Shown here: in pieces, positions 33,421 to 44,168 of the stretch
Numbering within the stretch: position 1 is the stretch's first letter
How the letters are laid out: each line of letters begins with the position of its first letter
NCBI GenBank assembly: GCA_037974665.1
Contig: CM075778.1
Location: 27,346,001 to 27,410,000, forward strand
Source: Ehretia macrophylla
Taxonomy: Eukaryota; Streptophyta; Magnoliopsida; Boraginales; Ehretiaceae
Direction: 5' to 3'
DNA length: 64,000 nt
Notes under the pieces: generated by a model
The model's input: the letters and a program-made list of their open reading frames with translations, nothing else
Told to the model about the DNA's origin: nothing
Database searches by the model: none
Position numbers and translations under genes: made by a program

Positions 33421-34932
33421 GGGACTTGAAGTGACTTTTATATTTTATGGAGGAAATTCTGGATTTATGTGTCTTCTGAGTATGGGGTGGTTTAATTCTT
33501 TCCATTCCATACTGTTCACACCAATTTCCTAATTCTTTTCTTTAGTTGTGCTTTAAAGCGAAGATCAATGCAAATCTTCAAAGTAGTCTTGTTTATATGT
33601 GATATCATATCACCATATGTTATTAGATTGTAATCTAATCCTAGATAGTCAAGTGAAAGGAATTCTCTCACTTGCTGAGCAAACAACTTTGAAAGACCAC
33701 AAATGAATCTTTCTTTCCAATAACTAGCGTTGTTGTCAGATCTTTGGTATAGTTTATTGAGAAAGACATCCTTATACCATCGGAAGTCCTGGAGTGTACG
33801 ACATTTGAGGTTCTGAAGGATTTCAGATGTTCTTTCTTGGTAGACTGTAGGATATGAAATGATAAGTGATATCGAAGACTAAGGCTGATAGAGCACATGA
33901 CTCTGTTTGACCTTGCTGATTAAGAACGGGTTTACCATTCTTATTGGTTTTCACCATGTTAAGAATGCTTTCTTTGGTAGCATCATTAAGGTGGTCATCC
34001 CACCATCCTTTGAGCTGACCATTGAAGCCAAGAATGATATTTCTGGTTGCTGCTCTCTCAGAAACAGCTTGTTTGTAAATGTTATAGATAATAACCATTT
34101 GTTTGGTAACATTGAGAATCTGATATTCTGACATTCCATCTATGTTCCATTCATAGATTTGGGGTCCTGAATAAGATCTCTGGGAATGAAATTCTTCAAT
34201 TTGAAGATTTGGAGGTGAAGGTCTGGGATAAAAATTCTTTGTATCAGGAAAAGAAATTCTATTAATGTGGATAGCTTTATCCCTCCCGAAATTCTGTGAA
34301 GATGAGGAATCGCAATCAGAATTATTGTCTGACTGTTTCAATGTTAGAAGAGCCTGTTGGCTTGATGAAGGTTCTGATTTCTTTGTTCTGGAAATCAGTT
34401 CCTGGAGAAGTTTGGTATTCTTTTCTTCTGTGGATTCCAAATCTGGAATGAATTTGGATATTTTAAAAGGTAAAACCTTGATTGGAGATTCTGGTTTAAC
34501 CTTTGAACTGGTTAACTTAAGTGAATCAAATGGTTTTATCAATGAAACAGTGGTCTGTTCAATTGACTTCTGTTTTGATTCAACAGGTTTAACTGGGGTT
34601 ATGGTATTCTGTTTTTCAAGAATATCTTCGATATTTTGAACTTGTTTCTATAAAGTAACTAATGAAAGATTAGTCCAATTACTTTGTTGGGCTATGTCTT
34701 TTAGTTCTGGTTCCTCTTTGAGGAAGATTGGTTTTAAGTCTATTGTTTCTTCTTTAGTAGGAATCTGTGTGTGTTGAAACGGAGGGTGCTCCCCATCAAT
34801 AACTGTTGTGGAATTAGGTAAATTCCATTTTTTCATTCTTGCAATAAGAACATTAATGTTCATAGGTTTATTTCTATGCTTAAACCACATTAGTGATCTG
34901 GTCCTGAACAACTGGTTTGGTGGCATTTTCAA
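33421..34932 (-). pseudogene. EPRV-2 coat protein, copy 1
   Basis: The main frame is 34542-33823, flanked by pieces at 34932-34648 and below 33823. Blocks: PQIYEWNIDGMSEYQILNV, ILGFNGQLKGWWDDHL, then SALVFDITYHFI, and in another frame the FRWYKDVFLSKLY block (about 33775). Frame breaks at about 34648 and 33823-33900. It forms the viral capsid. Copy 2 is at 36671-38056. Confidence 0.88.
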
Positions 34933-35025
34933 TGTCCCACCTTTCTGGAAGTGAAACTTCGTTCCACTTAATAGTTCTGGGTATATTAACTATAGATATA
35001 TTTCTGTCCATGTTCCAAAGGATAG
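34933..35025 (-). pseudogene. EPRV-2 linker between movement and coat proteins
   Basis: The minus strand reads NMDRNISIVNIPRTIKWNEV followed by SLPERWDIENAT, the linker type that precedes the coat protein. It ends at a junction near 35026 with a second copy of the coiled-coil region. Confidence 0.6.
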
Positions 35026-35655
35026 TTTTACCGATTCCCACTGGTTGGGTTTTTCTCTTCTGGAATTGATTGAGAATATCAGAATAATTTGTATTCTTGA
35101 TATCAGTCTGATGTGATATGGATAGAGGTTTCTTTTCCTATTTCTCATCCATAATATCTTTGAGTCTGAGAAGATAAGCTTGATTTTTCTCTGGATCATT
35201 AATCTTACAGATCATATCGATCATAAGACTATGAAAATCGGTAAGGACATTTAATCCTTTCTGGTAGAAACATGCTCCTTTGCTGGGACAAGCACATTCC
35301 TGAATGGAGTTGGAAGAACTACTGGAATAGTAGTTGTCTATTCCAATCTGATTAATGTTTTCATCATCAGAATATTTCGAAGAAGAACTGGATGATGATT
35401 CAAGATCATCAATGGACTGGATAATTTTGCTCTTTGTAGCTTCATCTAATTCTAACAATTGAATTAGTGATCTGACTCTGCAATCTCTTGCAAAGTGTCC
35501 TGATTTACCACATTTGAAGCAACCTGTGGCTTTCTGTTCTTTACTATGTTTATTATAGTTTGGTTTCCAATTTTTCCATGGAAATTTCTGGTAATGTTTC
35601 TTCTTATGACTGTAGGGTTTGTTGCCATGCTTCTGGTTATACTTCTGTCCAATGG
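35026..35655 (-). pseudogene. EPRV-2 zinc-knuckle/coiled-coil region, copy 2
   Basis: Repeats 32797-33420 in the same orientation, with the same knuckle (about 35520-35479) and acidic Ser run (with Lys for Glu in one place). Joined at 35655 directly to a movement-protein core, skipping the coat-protein core. Confidence 0.8.
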
Positions 35656-35985
35656 ACGTTTTCTAGCTAAAGATCTGGGATTTAATCCTGTGGTCATCAA
35701 TTTATAATTAAGATGATAAATAACTTCATATGCGTGTGTACCACAATCAACATAATAATTATGCGTCTTAATGTCTAACTGAAGTGCTTTCATGACATGC
35801 GGACATGTAAGCGATATGGTATGATCTGGAAAACAATTAAAGAAAATTGGACCATTACATAAACTAGTTTCAACTAATCCAAGTAATGAGTCATTGTATC
35901 TGAGTAATCTACAATCTCTAAGAGCTAGATATACACTTATATCTAGTCCTTCTCTGATTAAAGGTTTCAGTGCGACTTGCACATG
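35656..35985 (-). pseudogene. EPRV-2 movement-protein core
   Basis: Minus-strand MQVALKPLIREGLD, LALRDCRLLRYNDSLLG, ETSLCNGPIFFNCFPDH and the Tyr/His-rich end. These are the conserved blocks of the caulimovirid 30K movement protein. The upstream part is missing: at about 35985 the sequence switches to an inverted pol piece. Confidence 0.82.
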
Positions 35986-36312
35986 GTCGAACAGAATATT
36001 CCTATCAGGGCTTGGCCCATTCAGATAAACCAGAAATATCTTTCTCTTTGTTATAAAGAGATCTAGAGTTTATTAGTCCAAGCATGGCTAGAGACTAATC
36101 AGAAACAGAAGAAGGAAATTCAACAAGAACAACAGGAGTTCCTCTCCTTCAAGAATTTCCTCCAAACCCAATTAGCAGCGGCCACCAGTTATGATGAAGT
36201 TCAGGCCATTTTACTTCAGCTCGATGAAATTGCCACAGATCAGGCATCCATCTCCACAGACAGTGACAATGACAATGGAGATGATTGTTATGGCATTTTT
36301 ACACAATTGTAA
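35986..36312 (+). pseudogene. Inverted EPRV-2 pieces: pol linker and second-ORF tail
   Basis: 35986-36075 is the reverse complement of about 31846-31925 (protease-RT linker). 36076-36312 is the plus-strand C-terminus of the second ORF (LAAATSYDEVQAILLQLDEI ... acidic end, TAA at 36310-36312), the counterpart of 29300-29065. Confidence 0.8.
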
Positions 36313-36670
36313 TTCAAACAATAGAGTTTAGTTGTGTTCTTCGCCAAAAACACAATACAGATGAGTTTCCCAGTGTTCTCTCCAAAAACACAGGACATAT
36401 GAGTTTCCTAATGTTCTCACCAAAAACTTTGGACAGATAGGGTTTTGTTCTTCTAAGTTCCCTTCAAAAACTAGGATGCTACGGCTAGACTTCCCCTCTC
36501 TGAAGTCATATGGTTACTGAAGAATTCCATGAAACTTCAGCTAGTCCAGGTCAAACGGCATCTAGTAATGACAACTCAAGTCCGTTGATGGGTGTGGCTT
36601 TCCCAAAAAGCCAAAGAAGATTTAGAAACTTGTTTATCTTCTAGCCTGTATTTTATTTTATGTTTTGCTT
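36313..36670 (+). other. Inverted EPRV-2 3' region
   Basis: Reverse complement of about 28690-29060 with scattered changes; non-coding. Confidence 0.75.
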
Positions 36671-38056
36671 GAAGTGACTTTTATATTTTATGGAAGAAAT
36701 TCTGGGTTTATGTGTCTTCTAAGTATGGGGTGGTTTGATTCTTTCTATACCATACTGTTCATACCAATTTCTTAATTCTTTTATGTTAGACTGTTTCTTT
36801 AGTTGTGCTTTAAAATGAAGATCAGTGCAAATCTTCAAAGCAGTCTTGTTTATATCGTAATCTAATCCTGGATAGTCAAGTGAAAGGGATTATCTCACTT
36901 GCTGAGCAAACAACTTTGGAAGACCACAAAGGAATCTTTCTTTCCAATAACTGGCGTTGTTGTCAGATCCTTGGTATAGTTTACTGAGAAAGACATCCTT
37001 ATACCATCGGAAGTCTTGGAGTGTACGACATCTGAGGTTCTGAAGGATTTCAGATATTCTTTCTTGGTAGACTGTGGGATCACCTATGAAATAGTAGGTG
37101 ATATCGAAGACTAAGGCTGATAAAGCACATGACTCTGTCTGACCTTGCTGATTAAGATTGGGTTCACCATTCTCATTGGTTTTTACCATGTTAAGGATAC
37201 CTTCTTTGGTTGCATCATTGAGATGGTCATCCTACCATCCTTTGAGCTGACTATTGAAGCCAAGAATGATATTTCTGGTTGCTGCTCTTTCAAAAACAGC
37301 TTGGTTGTAAATGTTACCAATAATGATCATCTGTTTGGTAACATTGAGAATCTGGTATTCTGACATTCCGTCAATATTCCATTCATAGATTTGGGATCCA
37401 GAATAAGATCTCTGGGAATGAATTTCTTCAATGTGAAGATCTGGAGGCAAAGGTCTGGGATAGAAATTCTTTGTATCAGGAAAAGAAATTCTATTAATGT
37501 GGATAGCTTTATCCCTCCAGGAATTCTGTGAAGATGAGGATTCACAATCCAAATTACTGTCTGACTGTCTTAATGTTTGAAGAGCCAGTTGGCTGGATGA
37601 AGGTTCTGGTTTCTTTGTTCTGGAAATCAGTTCCTGGAGAAGTCTAGTATTATTCTCTTCTGTAGATTCTAATTGTGGAATGAATTTGGATATCTTAAAA
37701 GGTAAAACCTTGATCAGAGATTCTGGTTTAGCCTTTGTACTGGTTAACTTAAGTGAATCAAATGGTTTTATCAATGAAGCAGTGGTCTGTTCAATTGACT
37801 TCTGTTGTGATTCAACAGGTTTAACTGGGGTTATAGTATTCTGTTTTTCAAGAATATCTTCGATATTCTGAACTTGTTTTTGTAATGTAACTAATGAAAG
37901 ATTAGTCCAATTACTCTGTTGGGCTATGTCTTTTAGTTCTGGTTCCTCTTTGAGGATGACTAGCTTTAAGTCTATTGTTCTTTCTTTAGTAGGAATATGT
38001 GTGTGTTGAAACGGAGTGTGCTCCGCATCAATAACTGTTGTGGAATTAGGTAAATT
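36671..38056 (-). pseudogene. EPRV-2 coat protein, copy 2
   Basis: Repeats about 33425-34830 in the same orientation. Frames at 37774-37232 (IYEWNIDGMSEYQILNV, ILGFNSQLKGW then stop) and 37189-36890 (SALVFDITYYFIGD, FRWYKDVFLSKLYQGSDNN, ERFLCGLPKLFAQQVR). A Trp-to-stop change lies directly after QLKGW (about 37230). The region around 37085 keeps bases that copy 1 lacks, so the two copies are broken differently. Confidence 0.85.
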
Positions 38057-38241
38057 CCTGAGTTTTCCGGTGTTCTCTCAAAAAACACAGGACAGATGAG
38101 TTTCCTAATGTTCTCACCAAAAATATTGGACAGATAGGGTTTTGTTCTTCTAAGTTCCCTTCAAAAACTAGGATGCAACGGTTAGACTTCCCCTCTCTGA
38201 AGTCATATGGTTACTAAAGAATTTCATGAAACTTCAGCTAG
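38057..38241 (+). other. Inverted EPRV-2 3' region, second piece
   Basis: Matches 36364-36540 (plus orientation), ending at CAGCTAG where the second-ORF leader starts. Confidence 0.7.
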
Positions 38242-39397
38242 ATTTCAGATCCAGAAGCAAAGTTGATAACATTTCAATTCCGCATTTCTTTCTATATATT
38301 GTTGCTAACCATTTTGCAGGAATATTACTCCTGACATTAGTAACAATGGCACCAAAGAAAGACAAAGGCAAGGCAAAAGCATTCGAGCTCAGTTCCTATG
38401 CCCAGAAAGCCAGCACACCAGCAGCCACTCCAGTGCAGTCATCAACCCCAGTCAAGGTTGAAGACAAACAGATAACCCATACACAGAAATCTACCCAGTC
38501 ACCCCTAGGTAGAAACCTCACAGTTTTGGGGACTGTTACCCCTCAAAAACAGTTAACCGGTGTTCATGCAGGTACTGCAGGTACATCGTCTTCACAGACG
38601 ACAGTCAGTAATAAGTTTCAGCCTCTTGTTGCTAAAACCAAACCAGTAACCCCAGAACCCAAACAGTTACAGTTACCATCCCCGTCATACATATACAAGA
38701 ACGTCTTTGACCAGATTCTTGTAACAGAACCATTTCATTTTAGATAAAACCCAGACATCACCCCTAATGAGTATGCTAGGGCATTTCTCCATACCCACAC
38801 AAACTATATCCAAGATAACACATACAAAACACAGAGTTACTATGAGGCAATTCTCATAGCAGTAGGCTCCATAGAGTTTGTCCCAAATGACAGTGACAAA
38901 CAACGAGGTCAATATAGCCACGTCAAGGCTAAGCTACAGACTGTGTTCACCCTTGATCAATGGGCATAATCCCCATAGAAAACCAAACAGATCCCAGAAA
39001 ATTTACCCCTCAGAGACTATAACTATTATGATTACATTCAGGCATGGTTCAGATGCTTCTATCGCCAGAATGATAAACATGATATGTCATGGTTTTTCCT
39101 TTTCAAGAAAACATTTCCCCTAGGGGTCCCAAATTGGTTTATCCAATGGTGGGCATCATATGGTCCTATAACATACATATTACCAGAACCAGTCCTCAAA
39201 GGATTCCAGTAGTTCACGGAGAATTGGACCGCCCCAGCCCATTTAGCCTCCCTTCCCCCTTTTTTCGTGTTCTACAAAATTTTCTTTGTACCATGGATAT
39301 TCAGATCAGAATTCGCATTCAAACATGTATTTTTCGGAAACCAGCAAGTCATACCGGCTTTCGAAAGAAATCATTGCGTCATGTGGTGGAAGAAGAT
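38242..39397 (+). pseudogene. Inverted EPRV-2 second ORF with leader
   Basis: Leader 38242-38345, ATG at 38346, disordered N-terminal region to FHFR followed by TAA (38745-38747), then continuing past a second TAA (after DQWA, about 38970) to about 39397. It is the inverted copy of 30490-29330 and shares both stops. It is cut off before the acidic C-terminus by a leader piece. Confidence 0.78.
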
Positions 39398-39526
39398 GAA
39401 GCCATTACAACTATGTTGACTAGTCTTAACCTTACAATCTGCGAACCGACTTACTATCTTCGAATCTACCTCAAGGGACTCCTGGAGTGTACTGCCCTTC
39501 CACGGGTCTTACTCGCTCCCTACCCT
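39398..39526 (-). other. EPRV-2 first-ORF leader piece at the right border
   Basis: Same sequence and orientation as 26750-26875, the leader between primer site and first ORF. It abuts the right TA run. Confidence 0.75.
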
Positions 39527-39543
39527 TATATATATATATATAT
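39527..39543. repeat. (TA)n run, right border of EPRV-2
   Basis: Short TA repeat followed by TTTCTTGTAGAAAATAGGTT, which matches element C internal domain 2 after its own TA run at 54453-54471. Confidence 0.88.
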
Positions 39544-39904
39544 TTCTTGTAGAAAATAGGTTTGAGGAAGATTATATCTTCCTACTTTCTGAATTTGCAA
39601 AAGCATCTAAGGCAGAAACAGGAAGAACCACGCTTGAACGCGCCTAAAGGGCGCTCGAGCGCGGTACGACCTAACCGAGGGGTTTAAAGCCCTCTTTCTT
39701 TCTTTTTCTCCTCATTTTCCTTTCTCTCCACCGCCGCCTCTCTCTCTCTCTCTCTATAAATTTTTCTTTCATTTAGCTGCATTTAACACAATGATCTTCG
39801 GAACTCTTACGCCTGATCAAATTGCCATGATTGTGTACTCTTTTACCAGTTTATTCATCTTTTACTTTATTTTTCTTTATCTATTAATCAAATGGGATCA
39901 AAGG
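39544..39904 (+). other. Element C internal domain 1, middle segment
   Basis: Matches 54472-54830. It contains the palindrome GCGCTCGAGCGC (39651-39662), a CT-rich run and TATAAA (39753-39758). Ends with the left target duplication of element E (AAAGG, 39900-39904). Confidence 0.8.
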
Positions 39905-42364
39905 TGTAACGCCCCGAACACAACCCCACGCTAAAAGTCAAGCTCGGACCCGTCACTCGGACAGAGTCTCATTTGTACCAAGGACAAAACTGTTACCTGT
40001 AAACATTCATTCAAAACATCTGAACTAGAAGCAACAACTTATCAACAATAACTCCAAAACCAAAACACAATCACAAGGCCATCCGAGCCTTGGAGCAACA
40101 ATATTCTACTAAAGCACACAAGCACGCGAGATAAGTTGGTTTTAGTCATAAGTAATTAAATACAATAAAATTCTAAGTTCCATATGAAGATTAACAAACA
40201 CTCCAAGCATGCAAGGGAAATTAAAGTCTAGAATTCATTATTACAAACCAACAACTTTCTTTAGCATTCTAATACACATCTACTAGACATATATATACAA
40301 GACTCCAAAGTCTCAAAATACATGAATAACGAGAACTCCACGCAAGAAGCACATAAAATCCACCTCAGCACACAAGATCACGGATTCTGATCTACTTGAA
40401 TTTCTTCTTCTTCTACTACTTCTAACAGCTGGGGATTCACCTCAGCTTCTCCTGAAACATTTCAAATGAGGAGTGAGCAACAAAGTTGCCCAGCGAGGGA
40501 GGTGATGCAGCATGCCAACGTGCAATATGATATGCAACACAAGTACACATATACAAGCCACATAAACTATCAAGACAATAAATCAAACTATTAATCACTT
40601 TAAAAAAGATACGGTTCCACTTCCAAGTCTTCAATCACGACCCGCGAACCACGAGTACCACGACCATGCCGGCAAGCCCCAAACACCCCAGTTGGGATAC
40701 TCCGGATGTATCCCGATCCTACGACCCTTTCTCCCGAGGTAGGTCCATGCCCAGCAGGTGAACCACGCCTCTGGGGTAGTGGAGTATGCCTCAGCGAGAA
40801 AGGGAATAGGCACCATGGTAGTCGAGGGAGCACGGCAAGCCCGACGCCGCCCGTGTTTCTCGACGCTACCATGTCCGATATAGGTTGCGCAACCCAATAC
40901 AAGTCACAAACAATCATTATAACACATAACACGTAAGAGGGACGACAAAGTAGGCCGCCCTCGCATATATGCACGATAAAAGTTCATATAAGCACGATAT
41001 TAACTTTAAGATACCAAAAGTAACAATCAACACAACTAATTCTAATAATCTACTCAAATAACTTAAATACATCTTAAATAATCAATGCAAGGTATTACTA
41101 ACACACAACAAATTCCAAATGCAACTAAAAGACTAAAACTACTTTTCCCCTTTCTTTAACCGAGCTTTCTTTCTCCTAAGCATGGTTTGAGATTCCCAAT
41201 CATACCCTAGTCTTTCTATATTCCTAATTAAGCTCAAAGGTACCCTTAAAAGTCACTAAAACTCATTTTTGAAGCAAAAGTTCGGGAAGGCCCCGAACGG
41301 GTTTGAACTATAGCCATACTAACCGAACCCCAATTTCGCGAAACGAAAGCACCAAATGTGCTTCCTTAGCTCAAGGATACCCAAATCGATGCCCAAATTT
41401 GCCCAGATTGCTTAACGTATAAAACCCCCTTTTTAAAGTAAGCTAATTATGCAAATTAGTTCAATTTCGAGTGATTCAACCTAACGTGGCTTATCAATTA
41501 TCTTCCCTAGGGTCTAGAGCACCTAATTGAAACCACAATTCAAGCCAATTAGTAAATTTTCTCAAAACCCTAATTCTAGGCATTATTCATCACCTATTTG
41601 ATCAATCTCAACATTCAACCATTAACTATGTTATCAAACCTCAAAAGTTAGCTCTATAGACATTAAATAACTCATAGGAAGCATTCATAACAAGTTATAT
41701 AGCTATAGTTGACAAATCAAGAAAATTAAACATATGCACATAAACTTAAACTCAGAAAAAATGAGACTCCCTCACAATTTTGAAGCTGAAGAAGGTTGTT
41801 GAAGGTCCTAAGTTGCTCAAGATCCTCCCAAGATCAATCTAAGAGCTCAAAGTGCAAGATTGAAGAAGCAAAATTTCTCCTCTTCCTCCTTGAAGTGGAC
41901 GGCCAGCTAGGGGACATGGATGGAATTTTTGCAATTGTTTTGTTGACAAGAATAAGCTTATGTTTTTAATTTAATAAGTTGGCTAATATTATATGTGGTG
42001 CATGACTAGATAATGTAAGCTAATTAGTCTCTAATCTTGATCAACTAATGGCTAATTGAAATTCCAAATGCTTTTAATTTAAGACTAGCACTATTCTAAC
42101 GTAACACTATTCAAAGCTCACAGAAAATATTTTTCAAACGCATACTCCTAAGCTCGAAAGTTCAAAACGAAAATTTCTTGGTTCCTTTTAAATGTCGAGT
42201 GACCTAGGAAAAATTTAAAATCAAACTTTCGAAACAGTCAAAAATATTATGAATAGTAACCCACCACAAAACAATTAAACAAGAAAAATGATGCACGTAG
42301 AAATGCGCACATAAGTATGCAAGGATTATAAATAAATTTTATAGTGAAATTCTCGGGTGTCACA
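39905..42364 (-). repeat. Element E 3' LTR (2460 bp)
   Basis: TGTAACGCCCCGAAC...GGTGTCACA. Open frames in it at 40600-40974 and 40631-40897 recur in the other LTR and in that of B as conserved non-coding sequence. Confidence 0.95.
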
Positions 42365-43039
42365 CCCTCTCCCCCTTAAACTAATTGTGTCCTCGCAATT
42401 CTTACATGATTCGGCAAAGAGCTCCGGATACTTCTCTCTAATCTGATCTTCTCGCTCCCAAGTGGCATCCTCAACTCCATGATGATCCCAGAGAACTTTT
42501 ACCATAGGAATACTTTTAGTTCTAAGTTCTTGAATCCTTCGGTCAACCACTCGAAGAGGTTTCTCAACATAAGCTAAAGACTCATCGATCTCCAACGGCT
42601 CCGGCTCAATGATATGCGACGGATCAGGATTATACTTTCTCAACAGTGACACATGGAAAACATCATGAATCCGACCCAAACTCGGAGGTAGTGCCAATCT
42701 GTAAGCTAAATCCCCAACTTTCTCAGTGATCTCAAATGGTCCCACGTATCTAGGATTAAGTTTGCCTCCTTTGCCATGCCGAATCAAACCTTTTCGCGGA
42801 GAGACTTTCAAGAAAACATGATCACCCTTAGAAAATACTAAACCCCGTCGACGGCTATCGGCATAATTCTTCTGTCGACTCTGAGCTGTAAGAATCATTT
42901 TCTTTATAAGTCTCACATTATCCACCATTTTAATCATCTCCGGAAGAATAGCGGGATCAACTGTTTTCATCTCACCTACTTCATCCCAATACAACGGAGA
43001 CCGACATTTTCGCCCGTAAAGTGCTTCATAGGGTGCCAT
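42326..43039 (-). pseudogene. Element E integrase C-terminus and chromodomain-like segment
   Basis: MAPYEALYGRKCRSPLYWDE, then the GPF/Y-type block (RYVGPFEITEKVGDLAYRLALP, HDVFHVSLLRKY) and a chromodomain-like end (EKPLRVVDRRIQELR, VKVLWDHHGVEDATWEREDQ). Chromodomains of chromoviruses bias insertion toward particular chromatin. Frame open, but cut off from the integrase core by a frame change near 43081. Confidence 0.9.
42365..42377 (-). other. Element E polypurine tract
   Basis: Minus strand AAGGGGGAGAGGG, directly at the 3' LTR. It lies within the end of the pol reading frame (SLRGRGCD), whose stop falls inside the LTR. Element B has the same arrangement. Confidence 0.88.
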
Positions 43040-43344
43040 GCCAATAGTGGCCTGATAACTGTTATTGTAAGCAAACTCTGCTAAAGGCAGATATTTCTCC
43101 CAATTCTTGCCAAAATCCAGAACACAGGCGCATAACCGTCTTCATCTGACGAAGCTCCTTCGTCTCTCAACATATCTTCCAGTATCCTGATAGTCCTCTC
43201 TGACTGGCCATCCGTCTGCGGGTGATATGCAGTACTAAAACTCAAATTAGTGCCCATAGCCTTTTGTAGTTTCTGCCAGAATTGTGATGTAAACCTGGGA
43301 TCCCTGCCTGACACTATCTGAGATGGAACTCCATGCAGTCTCAC
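43040..43344 (-). pseudogene. Element E integrase core, second half, broken
   Basis: Reads [14 protein letters not shown], where related elements (including B) have S-D-R-D; the missing Asp is the second catalytic one. Then [21 protein letters not shown] with the catalytic Glu intact. After it an insertion of about 33 bp (about 43131-43164) absent from B puts the following sequence out of frame. Confidence 0.85.
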
Positions 43345-44129
43345 AATATTTCAACATATAGCTCAGCCAATTTATCGAGAGAATCTGTTTTCTTTGTAGC
43401 AATAAAATGTGAACTCTTCGTCAACCTGTCTACTACAACCCACACCGAATCATTACCTCGTGGTGATCTCGGTAAATCCGACACAAGATCCATAGTAACC
43501 TGATCCCATTTCCAAACCGGAATCTCCAACGGCTGCAACAATCCTGCTGGCCTCTGATGCTCTGCCTTAACTTTCTGACAAGTCAAACATTTAGCTACAT
43601 ACTCAGCTATCTCTCTCTTCATGTTGTTCCACCAGAAATTCTGTTTCAAATCTCTATACATTTTTGTGCTTCCAGGATGAATTGTATATTTAGAAGCGTG
43701 AGCCTCAGCAAGAATCTCATCTTTCACAATCGAATTATTGGGAATGCAAATTCTATTCCTGTACCTGAGAAGTCCATCATCATGCATCTTAAATTCAGAC
43801 TCTCCCGCTTTTGACTTCTCTAAAAGCTTCAATAGCTGAGAATCTGATTGTTGTGCTTCTCTGATTCTAGATAGCAATAAAGATTGGATTTGTAGGCTAG
43901 CGAATTGGATACCTGATCTAGAAGCTTTCGGTTTCCACAAACAAAGTTCTTCTACAATCTCCCAATCCTTGATTATCAAACAGGCCACAGAAGCTTTTCG
44001 GCTCAGTGCATCTGCAACAGTATTAGCTTTTCCCGGCAAATAGCTAATGGTACAGTTATAATCATTTAACAGTTCTAGCCAACGCCTTTGCCTCATATTC
44101 AGATCTTTTTGAGAAAATAAATATTTCAA
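43341..44129 (-). pseudogene. Element E end of RNase H and integrase N-terminal half
   Basis: [20 protein letters not shown] and [14 protein letters not shown] belong to the end of RNase H. Then the zinc-binding region (H...H, CLTC at about 43580) and the integrase core start ([27 protein letters not shown]). A frame change at about 43341 after ELYVE separates it from the rest of the core. Confidence 0.9.
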
Positions 44130-44168
44130 ACTTTTATGATCAGTAAATATTTCAAATTTGTTGCCCCA

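Larger units (their letters stand above)
26496..39526 (-). mobile_element. EPRV-2: rearranged endogenous pararetrovirus locus (Caulimoviridae-like)
   Basis: A 13 kb mosaic of viral pieces bordered on both sides by TA repeats. The long block 34932-26496 reads continuously on the minus strand: coat protein, zinc knuckle, protease, RT, RNase H, second ORF, 3' region, promoter (twice), tRNA-Met primer site, polyprotein N-terminus. To its right lie shorter pieces in mixed orientation: a second zinc knuckle/coiled-coil piece, a movement-protein core, an inverted pol/ORF2 tail, a second coat protein, an inverted ORF2 and a leader piece. MP-CP-PR-RT-RH in one polyprotein plus a downstream second ORF resembles florendovirus or petuvirus layouts. 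The genus is not decided. Confidence 0.88.

Noticed and set aside
40600-40974. 124-codon open frame in the E LTR (same at 48097-48471)
   Set aside because: It recurs at the same LTR position in both LTRs and in changed form in B; there is no domain, so it is conserved non-coding LTR sequence.
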